A stretch of DNA of 64,000 nt from M30B19 sp041741535 (GTDB lineage Bacteria > Planctomycetota > Planctomycetia > Pirellulales > Pirellulaceae). The stretch is from positions 15,817 to 79,816 of the forward strand of contig JBGSJV010000045.1 in the NCBI GenBank assembly GCA_041741535.1, written 5' to 3'. The position numbers were made by a program, and so were the translations under genes. Shown here piece after piece: positions 8,975-18,149 of this stretch; position 1 is the stretch's first letter, and every line of letters starts with the position of its first letter. The notes beneath the pieces are model-generated. The model did no database searches. It saw nothing but the letters and a program-made list of their open reading frames with translations, and was not told the DNA's origin.

Positions 8975-11900
8975 CAGATGCTCGCTCAACCGATGGCCCC
9001 GAACCTCAGCTTAGCCTGGAGTCCGTTGTCGACCACTTCACGGCCCAATATCGGGCCGGGCGGTCTCCAAGTATCGACAGTTATCAGCGACAATTTCCGC
9101 ACTTTGGCGAAGAATTGGGGGAGCTGCTTTCGTCGGTCGCGATGATCGAAAGCCTCAAACAACAAGCGACGCAATCGTCGTTACCAACCACACCTGAGAC
9201 AATCGCCGCTGACCTGCGAGAGTTGGGCGACTATCGTTTGATCCGCGAATTGGGGCGGGGTGGAATGGGGGTTGTTTTTGAGGCGATCCACCAATCATTA
9301 GGACGCCGCGTCGCCGTCAAAGTTTTGTCCCAAAGATTGGCTGCCGATTCGCGGGCCGTCCAACGCTTTCGTTGGGAAGCCGGAGCCGCTGCGAAGTTGC
9401 ATCACTCGCATATTGTTACTGTTTTTGGTGTGGGCTTCAGTCATGGTTATCACTATTACGTGATGGAGTTTGTCGAAGGATGGTCCCTCTCGGAGCTGAT
9501 GACTCACCTCAAACCGAATGACTCGGTTGAAAAGTTGCTCAAATCCAACGCGACCCCGGTTCAATCGACCATGTTGGAAAGGCTGTCGCCGGCCGTTTCG
9601 CGAACATACGCGGCGAATACACCCCGCGAGGAAAACGACGATCGCACCAGAGTCGATTTTTCGGTCTCGGTTCCCGTGTTGTCCGGAGGCCCAATCGCTG
9701 CCGAACGCCCCTCATTGCGCGACAGTGCGTTTTGGCAAGACTTGGTCGATCCACGTCGGCGGATTCGATGGGCCTTGCGGGCCATGAGCGGCATAGCGGA
9801 CGCGGTCGATTATGCCCATCGGCATGGGGTACTGCATCGAGACCTCAAGCCCAGCAACATGTTGGTCGATTTGGATGGCCGAATTCGACTGACGGACTTT
9901 GGTCTCGTCAAACATCTGGATGAGCCCGGTATTACCAAAACAGGCGACGTCGTCGGCACGCCGCAGTACATGCCGCCGGAAGCCATCGAAGGAAAGTACG
10001 ATCAACAAAGTGAAGTCTATGGACTGGGATTGACGTTGTACGAACTCCTGACCCTCCATCCGACGTATCCGACTCATTCACCGTCCGGTTGGGTTCAGCA
10101 AGTGCTTGGACGAACGCCACCGCCACTGCGGAGTAAACTGTCACAGGCATCGGGTGATCTGGAACGAGTCGTCCACAAGGCGCTTGCGCGGGACCCGGGC
10201 GAACGATATGCGACCGCTGCAGCGTTGCGCGACGATCTGCGATGTTTGTTGGACGACCGCGCGGTTTCGGTGCGGCGGCGTCGGTTGCATGAAGAGGTTT
10301 TGCGGTGGGCTCGGCGCCATCCAACGACGGCGATCCTGGCGAGTTCCTGTTTGGTACTTCTCGTTTTGGTCGCGATCTCGACGACGGTTGGATACACCAT
10401 GACACAGCGCGCGCTTCATGAGTTGAACGTGCAACACGAACAGCTGATCTGGCAGCAACAAGAAACCGAAAATGCCCGCCGATTGGCTGTGGAAAACGAA
10501 CAAAAGACCACCGCGGAGTATCAACGAGCCGAAGCCAACTTGCGAGTTAGCATGGACGCGTTTGACGCCATGTTCGTCCAGATCGTTTCGCAAGGCCGCC
10601 ATCCCAACGATTCTGAAAAGGCAACGTTTGCGGTGGAATGGGACGGGCTCAATGAGTTGGCGGGTGTGCAAACGGCCATCACCGCCTCGGATGCCGCCTT
10701 TCTCAAGGATATGCTCAAGTTCTACCATGAAATTGCCCAACAGAATGCGGACTCGAAAGATCTGAAACTACAAAGTGGCCGAGCCTACCGGCGGGTGGCC
10801 AATTGTTATCACTTGATCGGCGATTGGCCTCAAGCGATTCAAGCCTATTCGGACGCGATCAAGATCTATACGGACTTGGTCCTGAAAGAACCAGAGACCG
10901 AGAACCTGTTGTTGCAATTGACGCAGATCCACAACGAGACCGGGCAAGCCTTTCGCCGCAAAGGTGAACAAAGTGAGGCGATCCGCTACCATCAACGAGC
11001 CATCAAATACTTGGAGGATAGCCCGATCGCCAGCCAGGCCATTGTGCGGTTGGAAGTCGCTCGGACGCTGAATTTGTTGTGCACTGCCGAAACCGGATTG
11101 GTTGGCGAAGTGCAACGTGTGCCGCCTTCCGTCGCGGAAGACTACTTTGGATTGCAAAGTGGTCGGCGTCCCGCCGTGGCCGCGTTCGGCGGACGTTTGG
11201 GCGATCGCCGTCGAACTGAAAATATGGTTCGGCGACAGAAGAACTGGTTGGAACAAGCGATCCAAATTACCGATCTGCTCTTGTTAGAAAACCCCGACGA
11301 CGACGCCGCCCGGTTGGTCCGCGCCAAGAGTCTGCGCGGCTTGGCGGTCCTGCTGGACCCGGCGGTGCAAGCAGAACAGTTCAAGCAACTAATCACCGAC
11401 GCGACACAACAGATTGAATTATTACAAACGAAGTACCCAACCGACCCGCAATACACCTACTCGTTGGCTTTGACCTACACGATTCCGCTGGCGCTTCAGG
11501 ACGCAACCGCCGTCGAGTTCCTCGAAAAAGCCGCTGCACTGACAAAAACACTTTGTGCCGACTTCCCCCAGAACATGGAATTCCATCAACTCAACTCGAA
11601 TGTCCACGTCGAGTTGGCCAAGCTGATGTTTGATCAGGAGAAAGACGACGATGGGATTGAATGTCTGGACGCCGCGGCCAACTCACTGAGTCACTTGGTC
11701 CAGACGGCGCCAAATTTGCTGTATTACCGCCTGGAGTACGGCAACGTATCCTTGGCCCTCAGCAAGCAACTGTCGGAAAAGAAACTCATTCGACGCGCGA
11801 TTGCGGTCTTGGAACGGTCCACCGCGGATAGTCGAGCGGCCGAGGAAAAGGTTCCACTGCAACAACGCCTACTCAACCTGGAAATCCGCCAATATCAAAC

Positions 11901-11982
11901 GTTGGCGGAATTTTATCAGTCGATCAACAATCGCCCAGGTATTCAGCGAGTCAACCGCGAATTACGCAAGCTTCGGGGTTAG
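8971..11982 (+). CDS. Hanks-type Ser/Thr protein kinase with membrane anchor and TPR-like C-terminus
   Basis: A 1003-residue kinase. An ~85-residue N-terminal helical region precedes the catalytic domain: glycine loop GRGGMG (from residue 95), Lys in RVAVKVL, HRDLKPSN (about 289), DFGLVKH (about 309) and a PPEA activation-loop end, so it should be active. About 85 residues rich in Ser/Thr/Arg are inserted between the hinge and the HRD helix. One transmembrane helix lies near 453-476, followed by a coiled region and a ~500-residue helical repeat region of TPR type outside the membrane, a likely sensor or partner-binding part. It starts inside the stop of the ECF sigma gene. The obvious candidate substrate is that sigma factor. 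Confidence 0.9.
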   Translation: MTDARSTDGPEPQLSLESVVDHFTAQYRAGRSPSIDSYQRQFPHFGEELGELLSSVAMIESLKQQATQSSLPTTPETIAADLRELGDYRLIRELGRGGMGVVFEAIHQSLGRRVAVKVLSQRLAADSRAVQRFRWEAGAAAKLHHSHIVTVFGVGFSHGYHYYVMEFVEGWSLSELMTHLKPNDSVEKLLKSNATPVQSTMLERLSPAVSRTYAANTPREENDDRTRVDFSVSVPVLSGGPIAAERPSLRDSAFWQDLVDPRRRIRWALRAMSGIADAVDYAHRHGVLHRDLKPSNMLVDLDGRIRLTDFGLVKHLDEPGITKTGDVVGTPQYMPPEAIEGKYDQQSEVYGLGLTLYELLTLHPTYPTHSPSGWVQQVLGRTPPPLRSKLSQASGDLERVVHKALARDPGERYATAAALRDDLRCLLDDRAVSVRRRRLHEEVLRWARRHPTTAILASSCLVLLVLVAISTTVGYTMTQRALHELNVQHEQLIWQQQETENARRLAVENEQKTTAEYQRAEANLRVSMDAFDAMFVQIVSQGRHPNDSEKATFAVEWDGLNELAGVQTAITASDAAFLKDMLKFYHEIAQQNADSKDLKLQSGRAYRRVANCYHLIGDWPQAIQAYSDAIKIYTDLVLKEPETENLLLQLTQIHNETGQAFRRKGEQSEAIRYHQRAIKYLEDSPIASQAIVRLEVARTLNLLCTAETGLVGEVQRVPPSVAEDYFGLQSGRRPAVAAFGGRLGDRRRTENMVRRQKNWLEQAIQITDLLLLENPDDDAARLVRAKSLRGLAVLLDPAVQAEQFKQLITDATQQIELLQTKYPTDPQYTYSLALTYTIPLALQDATAVEFLEKAAALTKTLCADFPQNMEFHQLNSNVHVELAKLMFDQEKDDDGIECLDAAANSLSHLVQTAPNLLYYRLEYGNVSLALSKQLSEKKLIRRAIAVLERSTADSRAAEEKVPLQQRLLNLEIRQYQTLAEFYQSINNRPGIQRVNRELRKLRG

Positions 11983-12047
11983 TGCTTTGTCAAACCTAAA
12001 TTGACGAGTCGCCACGTTTGTCAAAGCGTGGTGCCCCATGGGAAGTC

Positions 12048-12067
12048 TGCGTTTTATTAAACGCAGC
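12048..12067. terminator. Hairpin between convergent genes
   Basis: CTGCGTTT and AAACGCAG form an 8-bp stem around TATT. A weaker hairpin, CCACG/CGTGG, lies at about 12012-12031. Both are in the 150-bp gap between the converging kinase and lysyl-oxidase-like genes. There is no long T-run, so terminator function is uncertain. Confidence 0.4.
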
Positions 12068-12134
12068 TACCCCGTTTCGCAATCATGACGAATCGCCCGG
12101 TGTTCCACACAACCAACGGTTGACTTCAGCGATA

Positions 12135-14897
12135 TTAGTCGTTGATCGCAAAGATTTTGCGTCCTCTTGTGGCAAACCACGCCACGTTTTCCTTCCCATG
12201 GACGGTCTCTTTATCGAAGGTCTGCTCTTCCTCCAAGAAGACGGTGATTTTGGACGACTTCACATCGGTTGCGCGAACGGTGACCGTATCGACTTGGTTG
12301 AGCGTTTGCACACCGGCAAATACGCGAGGCATTTCCGTTAGGTTTTCACCGAAATGTAGCGTGGTCGGACTCGACGAAACTTGGCCCAGCCCGGACCAAA
12401 ACTTGAAATGGCTGGAATCGCTCGTGGACGGGCTAATGACCACCCAGTGGAGCGTTTTGGGGGCCGCAAACCCGCGCGACACTTCGGCTTCTTGGACCAC
12501 AATTTGAAAACCGTCGCCGCTGACTTGAGCGATTCGAGGCGTTGCGGGATTTTGACGACCTTCCGACTGCAGTTGCGTGAAAACCAATGGCCGTCGCGCT
12601 ACGGATTCAATCGGAATGAATCGAGGTGAATGATCCACTGCGGTTTCAATTCCCGCTTCCAGCGTTTGGCCGTCGGGCAATAAATGTCGTCCAGCTTCGA
12701 CGACCAGATAATCAATAACTTCGCCGACCCGAGCACGGCCGCGACGTTCCCAGTTCGCGATTCGAATTTCGAATTGGTTGGATTGTACGTTACGAATCTC
12801 GACCACACCGGGTTGCCGATCGTTATGAGTCGGAGGCCCAGTCAAAATCACCGGGTCGACAAACGAACCATCGAGCAAAACAGTTGTCCACTGATCGGTA
12901 ATTCCCGACAGGGTTCCGGTTTCACCGATTTGTGGAGCAACGTCGACGTGGATGGAGTAGTCATTTCGGGCCTCTTGCACACCAAAGACCTCGACGTAGT
13001 ACAACTCTTCGGCCTGGGCAATAAACTCTAGGTATTCGTTGTCGGTCGTCGAATCGGCCCTACCGACTTCCATCAAGGCCGAATCATACACGATCATGTC
13101 CAAGTTACCGTCCGCGTGGGGAAACATGATCTCGACTTGGGCCGGTCCCGCTACTCCCGCAATAAACCGGTAGAAGTCTCGGTCCCGGCCATTGTGAATA
13201 CTCACGTTGTCTAACGTCGCAACGCCTAAAATCCCTAAATCGACAGCCTGCGGATGCGCGTTATTCGGTTCGAAGCGATCGCCCGGGTTGAGGTTTTCCC
13301 CGGTGAACATCAAGCACCAACCATGCAACGTGCCCGTGTCGGCAGAAAACCAATCGCGAATCCGGACTCGCCAAACGCCTTCTGTGTTTTCTCCGTTAAA
13401 CACCGACAGTGGATTGGAACCAGTATTTTGATGATTGATGCGATACCATCCGGTAAAGGGCTCGCCGCCCTGTGACAGATTGATCGCTGCTTGATCGTCC
13501 AGACGCGTGTTCAGGAAATTGTCCTGGCTATTCAATAAACCGCCACCGGATTGCCATTGCGATGTAAGGATCTTGGCCGTCGTTCCTTGTGGGGAGGTTA
13601 ATTCGATTTCCAGATCACCTAGCCACGAGTGATCCAATCGTTCGAAGATCAAGTTCATGTCTGTCAATTCGACTTCTGGCCCCATCAAGAAACTGGTGGC
13701 CCAAGCCCCAGGGGAATTGGATCCTACTCCGTCGGGAATGGCCACGGGAACGTCCGTGCTCTTGGAAATGATCGTGATCAGATGCCCGGGTCCGTGAACG
13801 TCCAGTTCATACCCGTTGGTAGCGCCATCGACGCCCCGAATCACGAGGTAATAGGCTTCGCCTTCATGACCATGAAAATGAATCTCTTCATTATCGGCCA
13901 GTCCGGTTGAGGACTCAATCAGATTTTGATCGGCATCATAAACAAACAAATCCAGGTTACCCAGTTCGTGAGTAAAGTTCACGTGCACATCAAAGTCGCC
14001 GTGTTCATCGGCAATCACTCGGAAATAATCTTCGTCGGTCTCGGTGTGGATCGACAAACCCACTTCTTGGAACTCGCTTGTCCGTCCAAAATTTGTCGCT
14101 TGCGCAAACGAATTATTAACTTCCCAGCGGTCACCCCCGCCGGTTGGTCCGCCTCGATTGATTTCAACCAAAACTCGCGAGGTATTGTTGGTGGAGTCAC
14201 TTTCCAATAGGAGGTTGTCTGGATCGACGGTTACTTCCAACCAATACTGCCCGTCGGGCACCAGGCTAATGTTGATCCATTGGTCCGGCAAACTGCGAGT
14301 GTAAACGTCTGACCATCCCGCAGTCACTCCCTGAATTTGTCCACAACTGTTGTAGCGAGAGCTGCCTGCATCGGAACGATACTTCGTAATGTCGATCAAA
14401 CAAAAGCTGATTTTGCCGCCGGTCGCCACGAGGTCACCGATGCCGCCTCCTGGCAAATACTTTCGCAATGCATAGACCGCATACCCGTCGAAGTGGATGT
14501 GGCCGTGGCCAGCATGGTAGGTGAACTCACCTGCCAAGCGATCTTGAAACGTGCCATCGTCGTAGAAAATCCGTTGGTGCACTTGTTGATTTCCATTCGG
14601 CAAGATGTCGCCGCCGCGCAGTTCCAAGTGCCCGGCTCCACTATTGGCGAACGCCGTTGTGAATCTCAGCAGGTCCCCTTCGACAACCCAGTCGTGGAGG
14701 AAGCCTTGTGATTCACTAGCCCAGGGAAACAGGTCTGGCAGCAATGGCTGTGGGTCATCCACCGCGATCGTGGCAACCTCGCCTATCGCAAGAGCTTCAC
14801 TGTTTGGCAAACACGCGCTTAGCAAAACTAACAGGTACGCGGACATCATTCGCCGGACTAGCAACATTGGATATTCTTTCATCAACGATAGATGCAT
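12135..14897 (-). CDS. Exported lysyl-oxidase-like protein with PPC, P-domain and lectin-like modules
   Basis: A 920-residue multi-domain exported protein. The N-terminus has a hydrophobic segment ending in LLSAC, a possible lipobox; cleavage at SEALA is the alternative. Residues ~55-245 match bacterial lysyl oxidase (PF01186-like): HAGHGHIHFDGYAVY holds the His cluster that binds copper in this family, and Cys-containing strands follow. Next come a pre-peptidase C-terminal (PPC) domain, a proprotein-convertase P-domain (HSWLGDLEIELTSPQG, then GVWRVRIRDWFSADTGTL), a second PPC domain, and two H-type-lectin-like repeats at the C-terminus. Starts at 14882 or 14867 would give a better-shaped signal peptide. 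It is the last gene of a minus-strand run after pgi and the UPF0173 hydrolase. Whether it oxidises lysine residues is unproven. Confidence 0.8.
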   Translation of the reverse strand: MHLSLMKEYPMLLVRRMMSAYLLVLLSACLPNSEALAIGEVATIAVDDPQPLLPDLFPWASESQGFLHDWVVEGDLLRFTTAFANSGAGHLELRGGDILPNGNQQVHQRIFYDDGTFQDRLAGEFTYHAGHGHIHFDGYAVYALRKYLPGGGIGDLVATGGKISFCLIDITKYRSDAGSSRYNSCGQIQGVTAGWSDVYTRSLPDQWINISLVPDGQYWLEVTVDPDNLLLESDSTNNTSRVLVEINRGGPTGGGDRWEVNNSFAQATNFGRTSEFQEVGLSIHTETDEDYFRVIADEHGDFDVHVNFTHELGNLDLFVYDADQNLIESSTGLADNEEIHFHGHEGEAYYLVIRGVDGATNGYELDVHGPGHLITIISKSTDVPVAIPDGVGSNSPGAWATSFLMGPEVELTDMNLIFERLDHSWLGDLEIELTSPQGTTAKILTSQWQSGGGLLNSQDNFLNTRLDDQAAINLSQGGEPFTGWYRINHQNTGSNPLSVFNGENTEGVWRVRIRDWFSADTGTLHGWCLMFTGENLNPGDRFEPNNAHPQAVDLGILGVATLDNVSIHNGRDRDFYRFIAGVAGPAQVEIMFPHADGNLDMIVYDSALMEVGRADSTTDNEYLEFIAQAEELYYVEVFGVQEARNDYSIHVDVAPQIGETGTLSGITDQWTTVLLDGSFVDPVILTGPPTHNDRQPGVVEIRNVQSNQFEIRIANWERRGRARVGEVIDYLVVEAGRHLLPDGQTLEAGIETAVDHSPRFIPIESVARRPLVFTQLQSEGRQNPATPRIAQVSGDGFQIVVQEAEVSRGFAAPKTLHWVVISPSTSDSSHFKFWSGLGQVSSSPTTLHFGENLTEMPRVFAGVQTLNQVDTVTVRATDVKSSKITVFLEEEQTFDKETVHGKENVAWFATRGRKIFAIND

Positions 14898-14906
14898 CTG
14901 GGTGGT

Positions 14907-15611
14907 TCAAAACGAAAAGGGGTGGCCGATGATCGGAACGAATGGTTGGGCCGTTGTGTGTAATCTCACGCTTTGTGCCCACTTGTCCGTATCTTGCGCG
15001 ATTGGCGGCCATGTGTTGTAATGCGAAGGAACGACCGTTTTCGGCTGCAACATTCGGATCGCCTCCAGTGAGTCTTCTGGTCCCATGGTAAATAAATCAC
15101 CAATTGGCACGATTGCGAGATCGATTTGCGGAGCAATTCGCGACATGTCCGAAAAGACGCAAGTGTCACCCGCAGTGTAAATCGTCTTCTGTCCGGCCGC
15201 AATAAGGAAACCACTTGCAATGCCCCCGTAGCTACCGTCTGGTAGTGAGGAACTATGAATTGCAGGCACCATTTTGACGGAAATCCCGGCGACGGTTGTT
15301 CGACCACCGATGTTCATGCCGACGCCATTGGCCACTCCCTGGTTCGTGGAAAACCACTGGACGATCTCGTAATTGGCGACTAACGCCGCCCCGAACCGAT
15401 TCGCCAACTCGGCGGCGTCGGCCACATGATCAAAGTGCCCATGCGTCAATAGAATCGCGTCACACCCTTCAACCTCCGCTGATTTGATCGGGCAACTGGG
15501 ATTATCGTTGAGAAAGGGATCGATCCAAATGGACTTTTCGCCCATTCGCAATCGCCAAGTTGCATGCCCATACCAGGTTAGGTCAATCAAGTCCAATTCC
15601 GTAGAACTCAC
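14907..15611 (-). CDS. UPF0173 metal-dependent hydrolase (metallo-beta-lactamase fold)
   Basis: A 234-residue cytoplasmic metallo-hydrolase. The family signature is complete: TWYGHATWRL near the N-terminus, the metal site LLTHGHFDHVADA, a second His in VPAIHSSS, Asp in TAGDTCVF, and the C-terminal VPSHYNTWP. This matches the YtkL/UPF0173 group, whose substrate is unknown. The start is GTG at 15611 with GGAG eight bases upstream. It sits 33 bp after pgi and 9 bp before the lysyl-oxidase-like gene, so all three are probably one transcript. Confidence 0.9.
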   Translation of the reverse strand: MSSTELDLIDLTWYGHATWRLRMGEKSIWIDPFLNDNPSCPIKSAEVEGCDAILLTHGHFDHVADAAELANRFGAALVANYEIVQWFSTNQGVANGVGMNIGGRTTVAGISVKMVPAIHSSSLPDGSYGGIASGFLIAAGQKTIYTAGDTCVFSDMSRIAPQIDLAIVPIGDLFTMGPEDSLEAIRMLQPKTVVPSHYNTWPPIAQDTDKWAQSVRLHTTAQPFVPIIGHPFSF

Positions 15612-15644
15612 GTCACTCGCTCCAAACGTCTTGAAACCAAGCGA

Positions 15645-17078
15645 CTACTTCAGAAGACGCTTCATGTTGATCTTGTATTTTTCGACGCCGGGTTGGCCGT
15701 AAGGATTGATCTTGAGAAGTCGACCTTCGACCACCGTCGCCAACATCAACATTTGAAAAAGTTGGCCAATACTGGACTCGTCCGCCGCAGGTAAATGCAA
15801 ATCCGCCGTCAACCGACCGTCTTCTAAGTAGGCTTGATTCGTTCCGGCGATCGCCGCGGTCATTAGCTCGGGCAGTGACTTACTCGCCATCTCGTTAAGT
15901 CCATCTTGGTCGTGGTCACTACTTCCCACCAGCAGTGGATCGTAACGCCATGAATCCAACACGACGTTGGTAATTAGCTTGTCTCGGCGTCCTTCCTGAT
16001 GTTGTTGCGCTCGGGAATGCAAGTCACGAGTGTTTACGACCGTCAGTGGCAAGGCACCTATTTCTCGTTTGCCCAAACTCTCGGCCAACAATTGGTCGTA
16101 CCAGAGGCCCACGGCTTCCAACGACTTCGACCAAACGGACATGATCCGAGTATGATGACCGCGCAGTTTTTCGGTCAAATGGCAAACGGCTGTGTAATCC
16201 AATACCGGGTTGTTGCCCAAACCTTGTGTCCGAAATCGTTCGTTCATTGCGACGGCTCCCTGCAACATGGCCACAATGTCCACTCCCATCAATGCCGCCG
16301 GCAGTAGCCCAACCGCACTGAATACCGAAAAGCGTCCACCCACACCGTCGGGAACTGGGAATCGTTCTTTGCAGCCCAGGGCATCGGCCAAAGATGCCAA
16401 TTTACCGGTCTCGCCGGTCACAGGAATTACAAATTCCGGTAGTCGATTCTTCTCCGTACCTAGCGAACTTTCCAACACGCGTAAGAATTGGCGGAATGCA
16501 ACCGCGGTTTCAATCGTGCCACCGCTCTTGCTGATCACAACCAACGCCCAACGCTCGTCCACCGAATGGGCGGGTCGACCATTGCCCAAAAATTGCAACA
16601 GCGCTTGACTGTGGTCGTTATCAACATTGTTGCCTTCGAAATAAATCCGCGGCCGACCGCCGCGTTCCGCACGACTCCATTCGTTGTAGTAGGGTTGGCA
16701 ACACGACTCGAGAATCGCCCGGGCGCCCATGTAACTACCACCAATCCCCAAGACAACCACGCGATCGACTTGGTCCCGAAGTCGCTTGGCGACGGACAGG
16801 ATGCGCCCCAATTCGCTGGTCTCACGTTGCGATTGGTAATCGCTCAACAAACGCTGCGGCAATTCGATAAATCCGGCATCCAATGGTTGCCACTCCTCCG
16901 GTACACCCGACTGCGAGTGATACAGTGGCAGTTCGTGCGAGAACACCTGATCGCGTATTTCTAGAAGTTCCGGATACAGCCGTTCGATATCGCCGCTAGA
17001 AATCCCAAATTGTGGGAGAAGAGTACCGTTCCAGCGATAATGGATGGGTTTGACCTTACTACTCATAGAACGACGCAT
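15645..17078 (-). CDS. pgi: Glucose-6-phosphate isomerase
   Basis: Interconverts glucose-6-phosphate and fructose-6-phosphate in the cytoplasm. The 477-residue length fits the shorter bacterial type (about 450) rather than the ~550-residue E. coli type. Visible motifs: VVLGIGGSYMGARA, the sugar-phosphate-binding VISKSGGTIETAVAFR, the signature GGRFSVFSAVGLLPAAL, the Glu in AESLGKREIGALP, the His region HSRAQQHQEGRRDK, and the C-terminal Lys region INPYGQPGVEKYK. An internal ATG at 17066 (MSSKVKP) may be the true start. It heads a minus-strand run with the UPF0173 and lysyl-oxidase-like genes; no other glycolysis gene is nearby. Confidence 0.95.
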   Translation of the reverse strand: MRRSMSSKVKPIHYRWNGTLLPQFGISSGDIERLYPELLEIRDQVFSHELPLYHSQSGVPEEWQPLDAGFIELPQRLLSDYQSQRETSELGRILSVAKRLRDQVDRVVVLGIGGSYMGARAILESCCQPYYNEWSRAERGGRPRIYFEGNNVDNDHSQALLQFLGNGRPAHSVDERWALVVISKSGGTIETAVAFRQFLRVLESSLGTEKNRLPEFVIPVTGETGKLASLADALGCKERFPVPDGVGGRFSVFSAVGLLPAALMGVDIVAMLQGAVAMNERFRTQGLGNNPVLDYTAVCHLTEKLRGHHTRIMSVWSKSLEAVGLWYDQLLAESLGKREIGALPLTVVNTRDLHSRAQQHQEGRRDKLITNVVLDSWRYDPLLVGSSDHDQDGLNEMASKSLPELMTAAIAGTNQAYLEDGRLTADLHLPAADESSIGQLFQMLMLATVVEGRLLKINPYGQPGVEKYKINMKRLLK

Positions 17079-17278
17079 CCTGTGCCAAATGAGCTCGAAA
17101 CAACAGCCTGAAATTTTAGGCCGGACTGTCAGTTGTAGCAGAATCCATACCCTTTGAAACTAGGCTACGGTCGCGACGTTCGCCAGAACGTGGACAAAAT
17201 CCTGAGCGAACCTCGACGTTCGGCGGCACCGGAGATTTTATGATTTTCGCCCTCGGTCGAGCAACGTCGCTATGGTCG

Positions 17279-18124
17279 TTACTTCGGCGAATGGATTGCC
17301 CCGGATTGCAGTTCGCCTAACCTGCGGCGAATCAGGCTACCCCAAAGCTGGTACCCTTGGCGACTTAAATGCAGTCTGTCCTCAACAAACAACTCGCTCC
17401 GGACTTGGTCCTGAGCATCCAAAAAATACTCGGCCGTGGGGAGAAAGAACACGTTTGGTTCCTGAAGCGTCCAATCACGCAGCCGATGATTCAGGGCTCG
17501 TTGGAGCTCCCAAACATGACGACGCCGTTCCGTGGGCGTTACCTCGATCACCAAAAGTGGCGCGTCCGGTTGATGATGTTGCGATGCCTCCCAGACCTCA
17601 CGCAACCAAGCGACGACATCGTCCGGAGAATGATCGGGCTTTCCTTCTTCACCCGAAATGTCGTTGGCGACAAATACGACCAACGCGGAGTAGCGGTGGG
17701 CTTGTAGAAGTTCGGGTCCAAAAACCGCCATATCGACGCTCTGGGCTCCACCAAATCCACGCCGGATCGGGACCAGAGGGGCTAGATCTTCGGCAATCCC
17801 GTCCCACAGCCGGATGCTACTGCTACCGAGAAACAGGACCGCATCATTGGGGTAGGTTTCGATTTCGTCCAACTGCCGCAGTTTCTCGATTTCCGCGCCC
17901 CATTTTACCCGTGAGTTTTGACGTAGTAATTTGTCGGAACTTTCTCGCGACTGATCCAAAGGTCGTCGTTCAGATTGAAGCTGATCTTGGCCGATCGTCG
18001 AACCTGATGCGATGAGCCCGATCGCCATGGAAATACTTGCACCGATGAGCCACGAAAAAACCCGCCGTTGCCCGGTCAAAAAGGGCAACTGGCGGGTCGA
18101 AGTTTTCGTCTTCTGCGGCGACAT
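17279..18124 (-). CDS. Exported SGNH/GDSL-family hydrolase
   Basis: A 281-residue probable esterase or carbohydrate esterase. The SGNH blocks are present: FLGSSSIRLWD (nucleophile Ser), the Gly in RRGFGGAQ, VVFVANDIS (Asn; the usual Gly before it is Ala) and DRLHLSRQGY (catalytic Asp-x-x-His). This resembles the PAF-acetylhydrolase-like group. Starting at 18124 the N-terminus is a good signal peptide (FSWLIGASISMAIGL). A longer frame to 18193 would overlap the upstream RTX gene. A strong minus-strand terminator (18055-18096) falls within codons ~10-23 of this reading. A shorter start at ATG 18028 would avoid it but would lose most of the signal peptide. Confidence 0.8.
   Translation of the reverse strand: MSPQKTKTSTRQLPFLTGQRRVFSWLIGASISMAIGLIASGSTIGQDQLQSERRPLDQSRESSDKLLRQNSRVKWGAEIEKLRQLDEIETYPNDAVLFLGSSSIRLWDGIAEDLAPLVPIRRGFGGAQSVDMAVFGPELLQAHRYSALVVFVANDISGEEGKPDHSPDDVVAWLREVWEASQHHQPDAPLLVIEVTPTERRRHVWELQRALNHRLRDWTLQEPNVFFLPTAEYFLDAQDQVRSELFVEDRLHLSRQGYQLWGSLIRRRLGELQSGAIHSPK
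18055..18096 (-). terminator. Intrinsic terminator overlapping the SGNH gene 5' end
   Basis: Read on the minus strand: CCCGCCAGTTGCCC, a 9-base loop, GGGCAACGGCGGG, then TTTTTT. The stem is 13 bp with one bulge. It is 54 bp past the stop of the 1591-residue RTX gene and so is well placed to end that transcript, yet it lies inside the preferred reading of the next gene. Confidence 0.75.
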
Positions 18125-18149
18125 CAATTCAACCGGTTGTTCACCGGTC

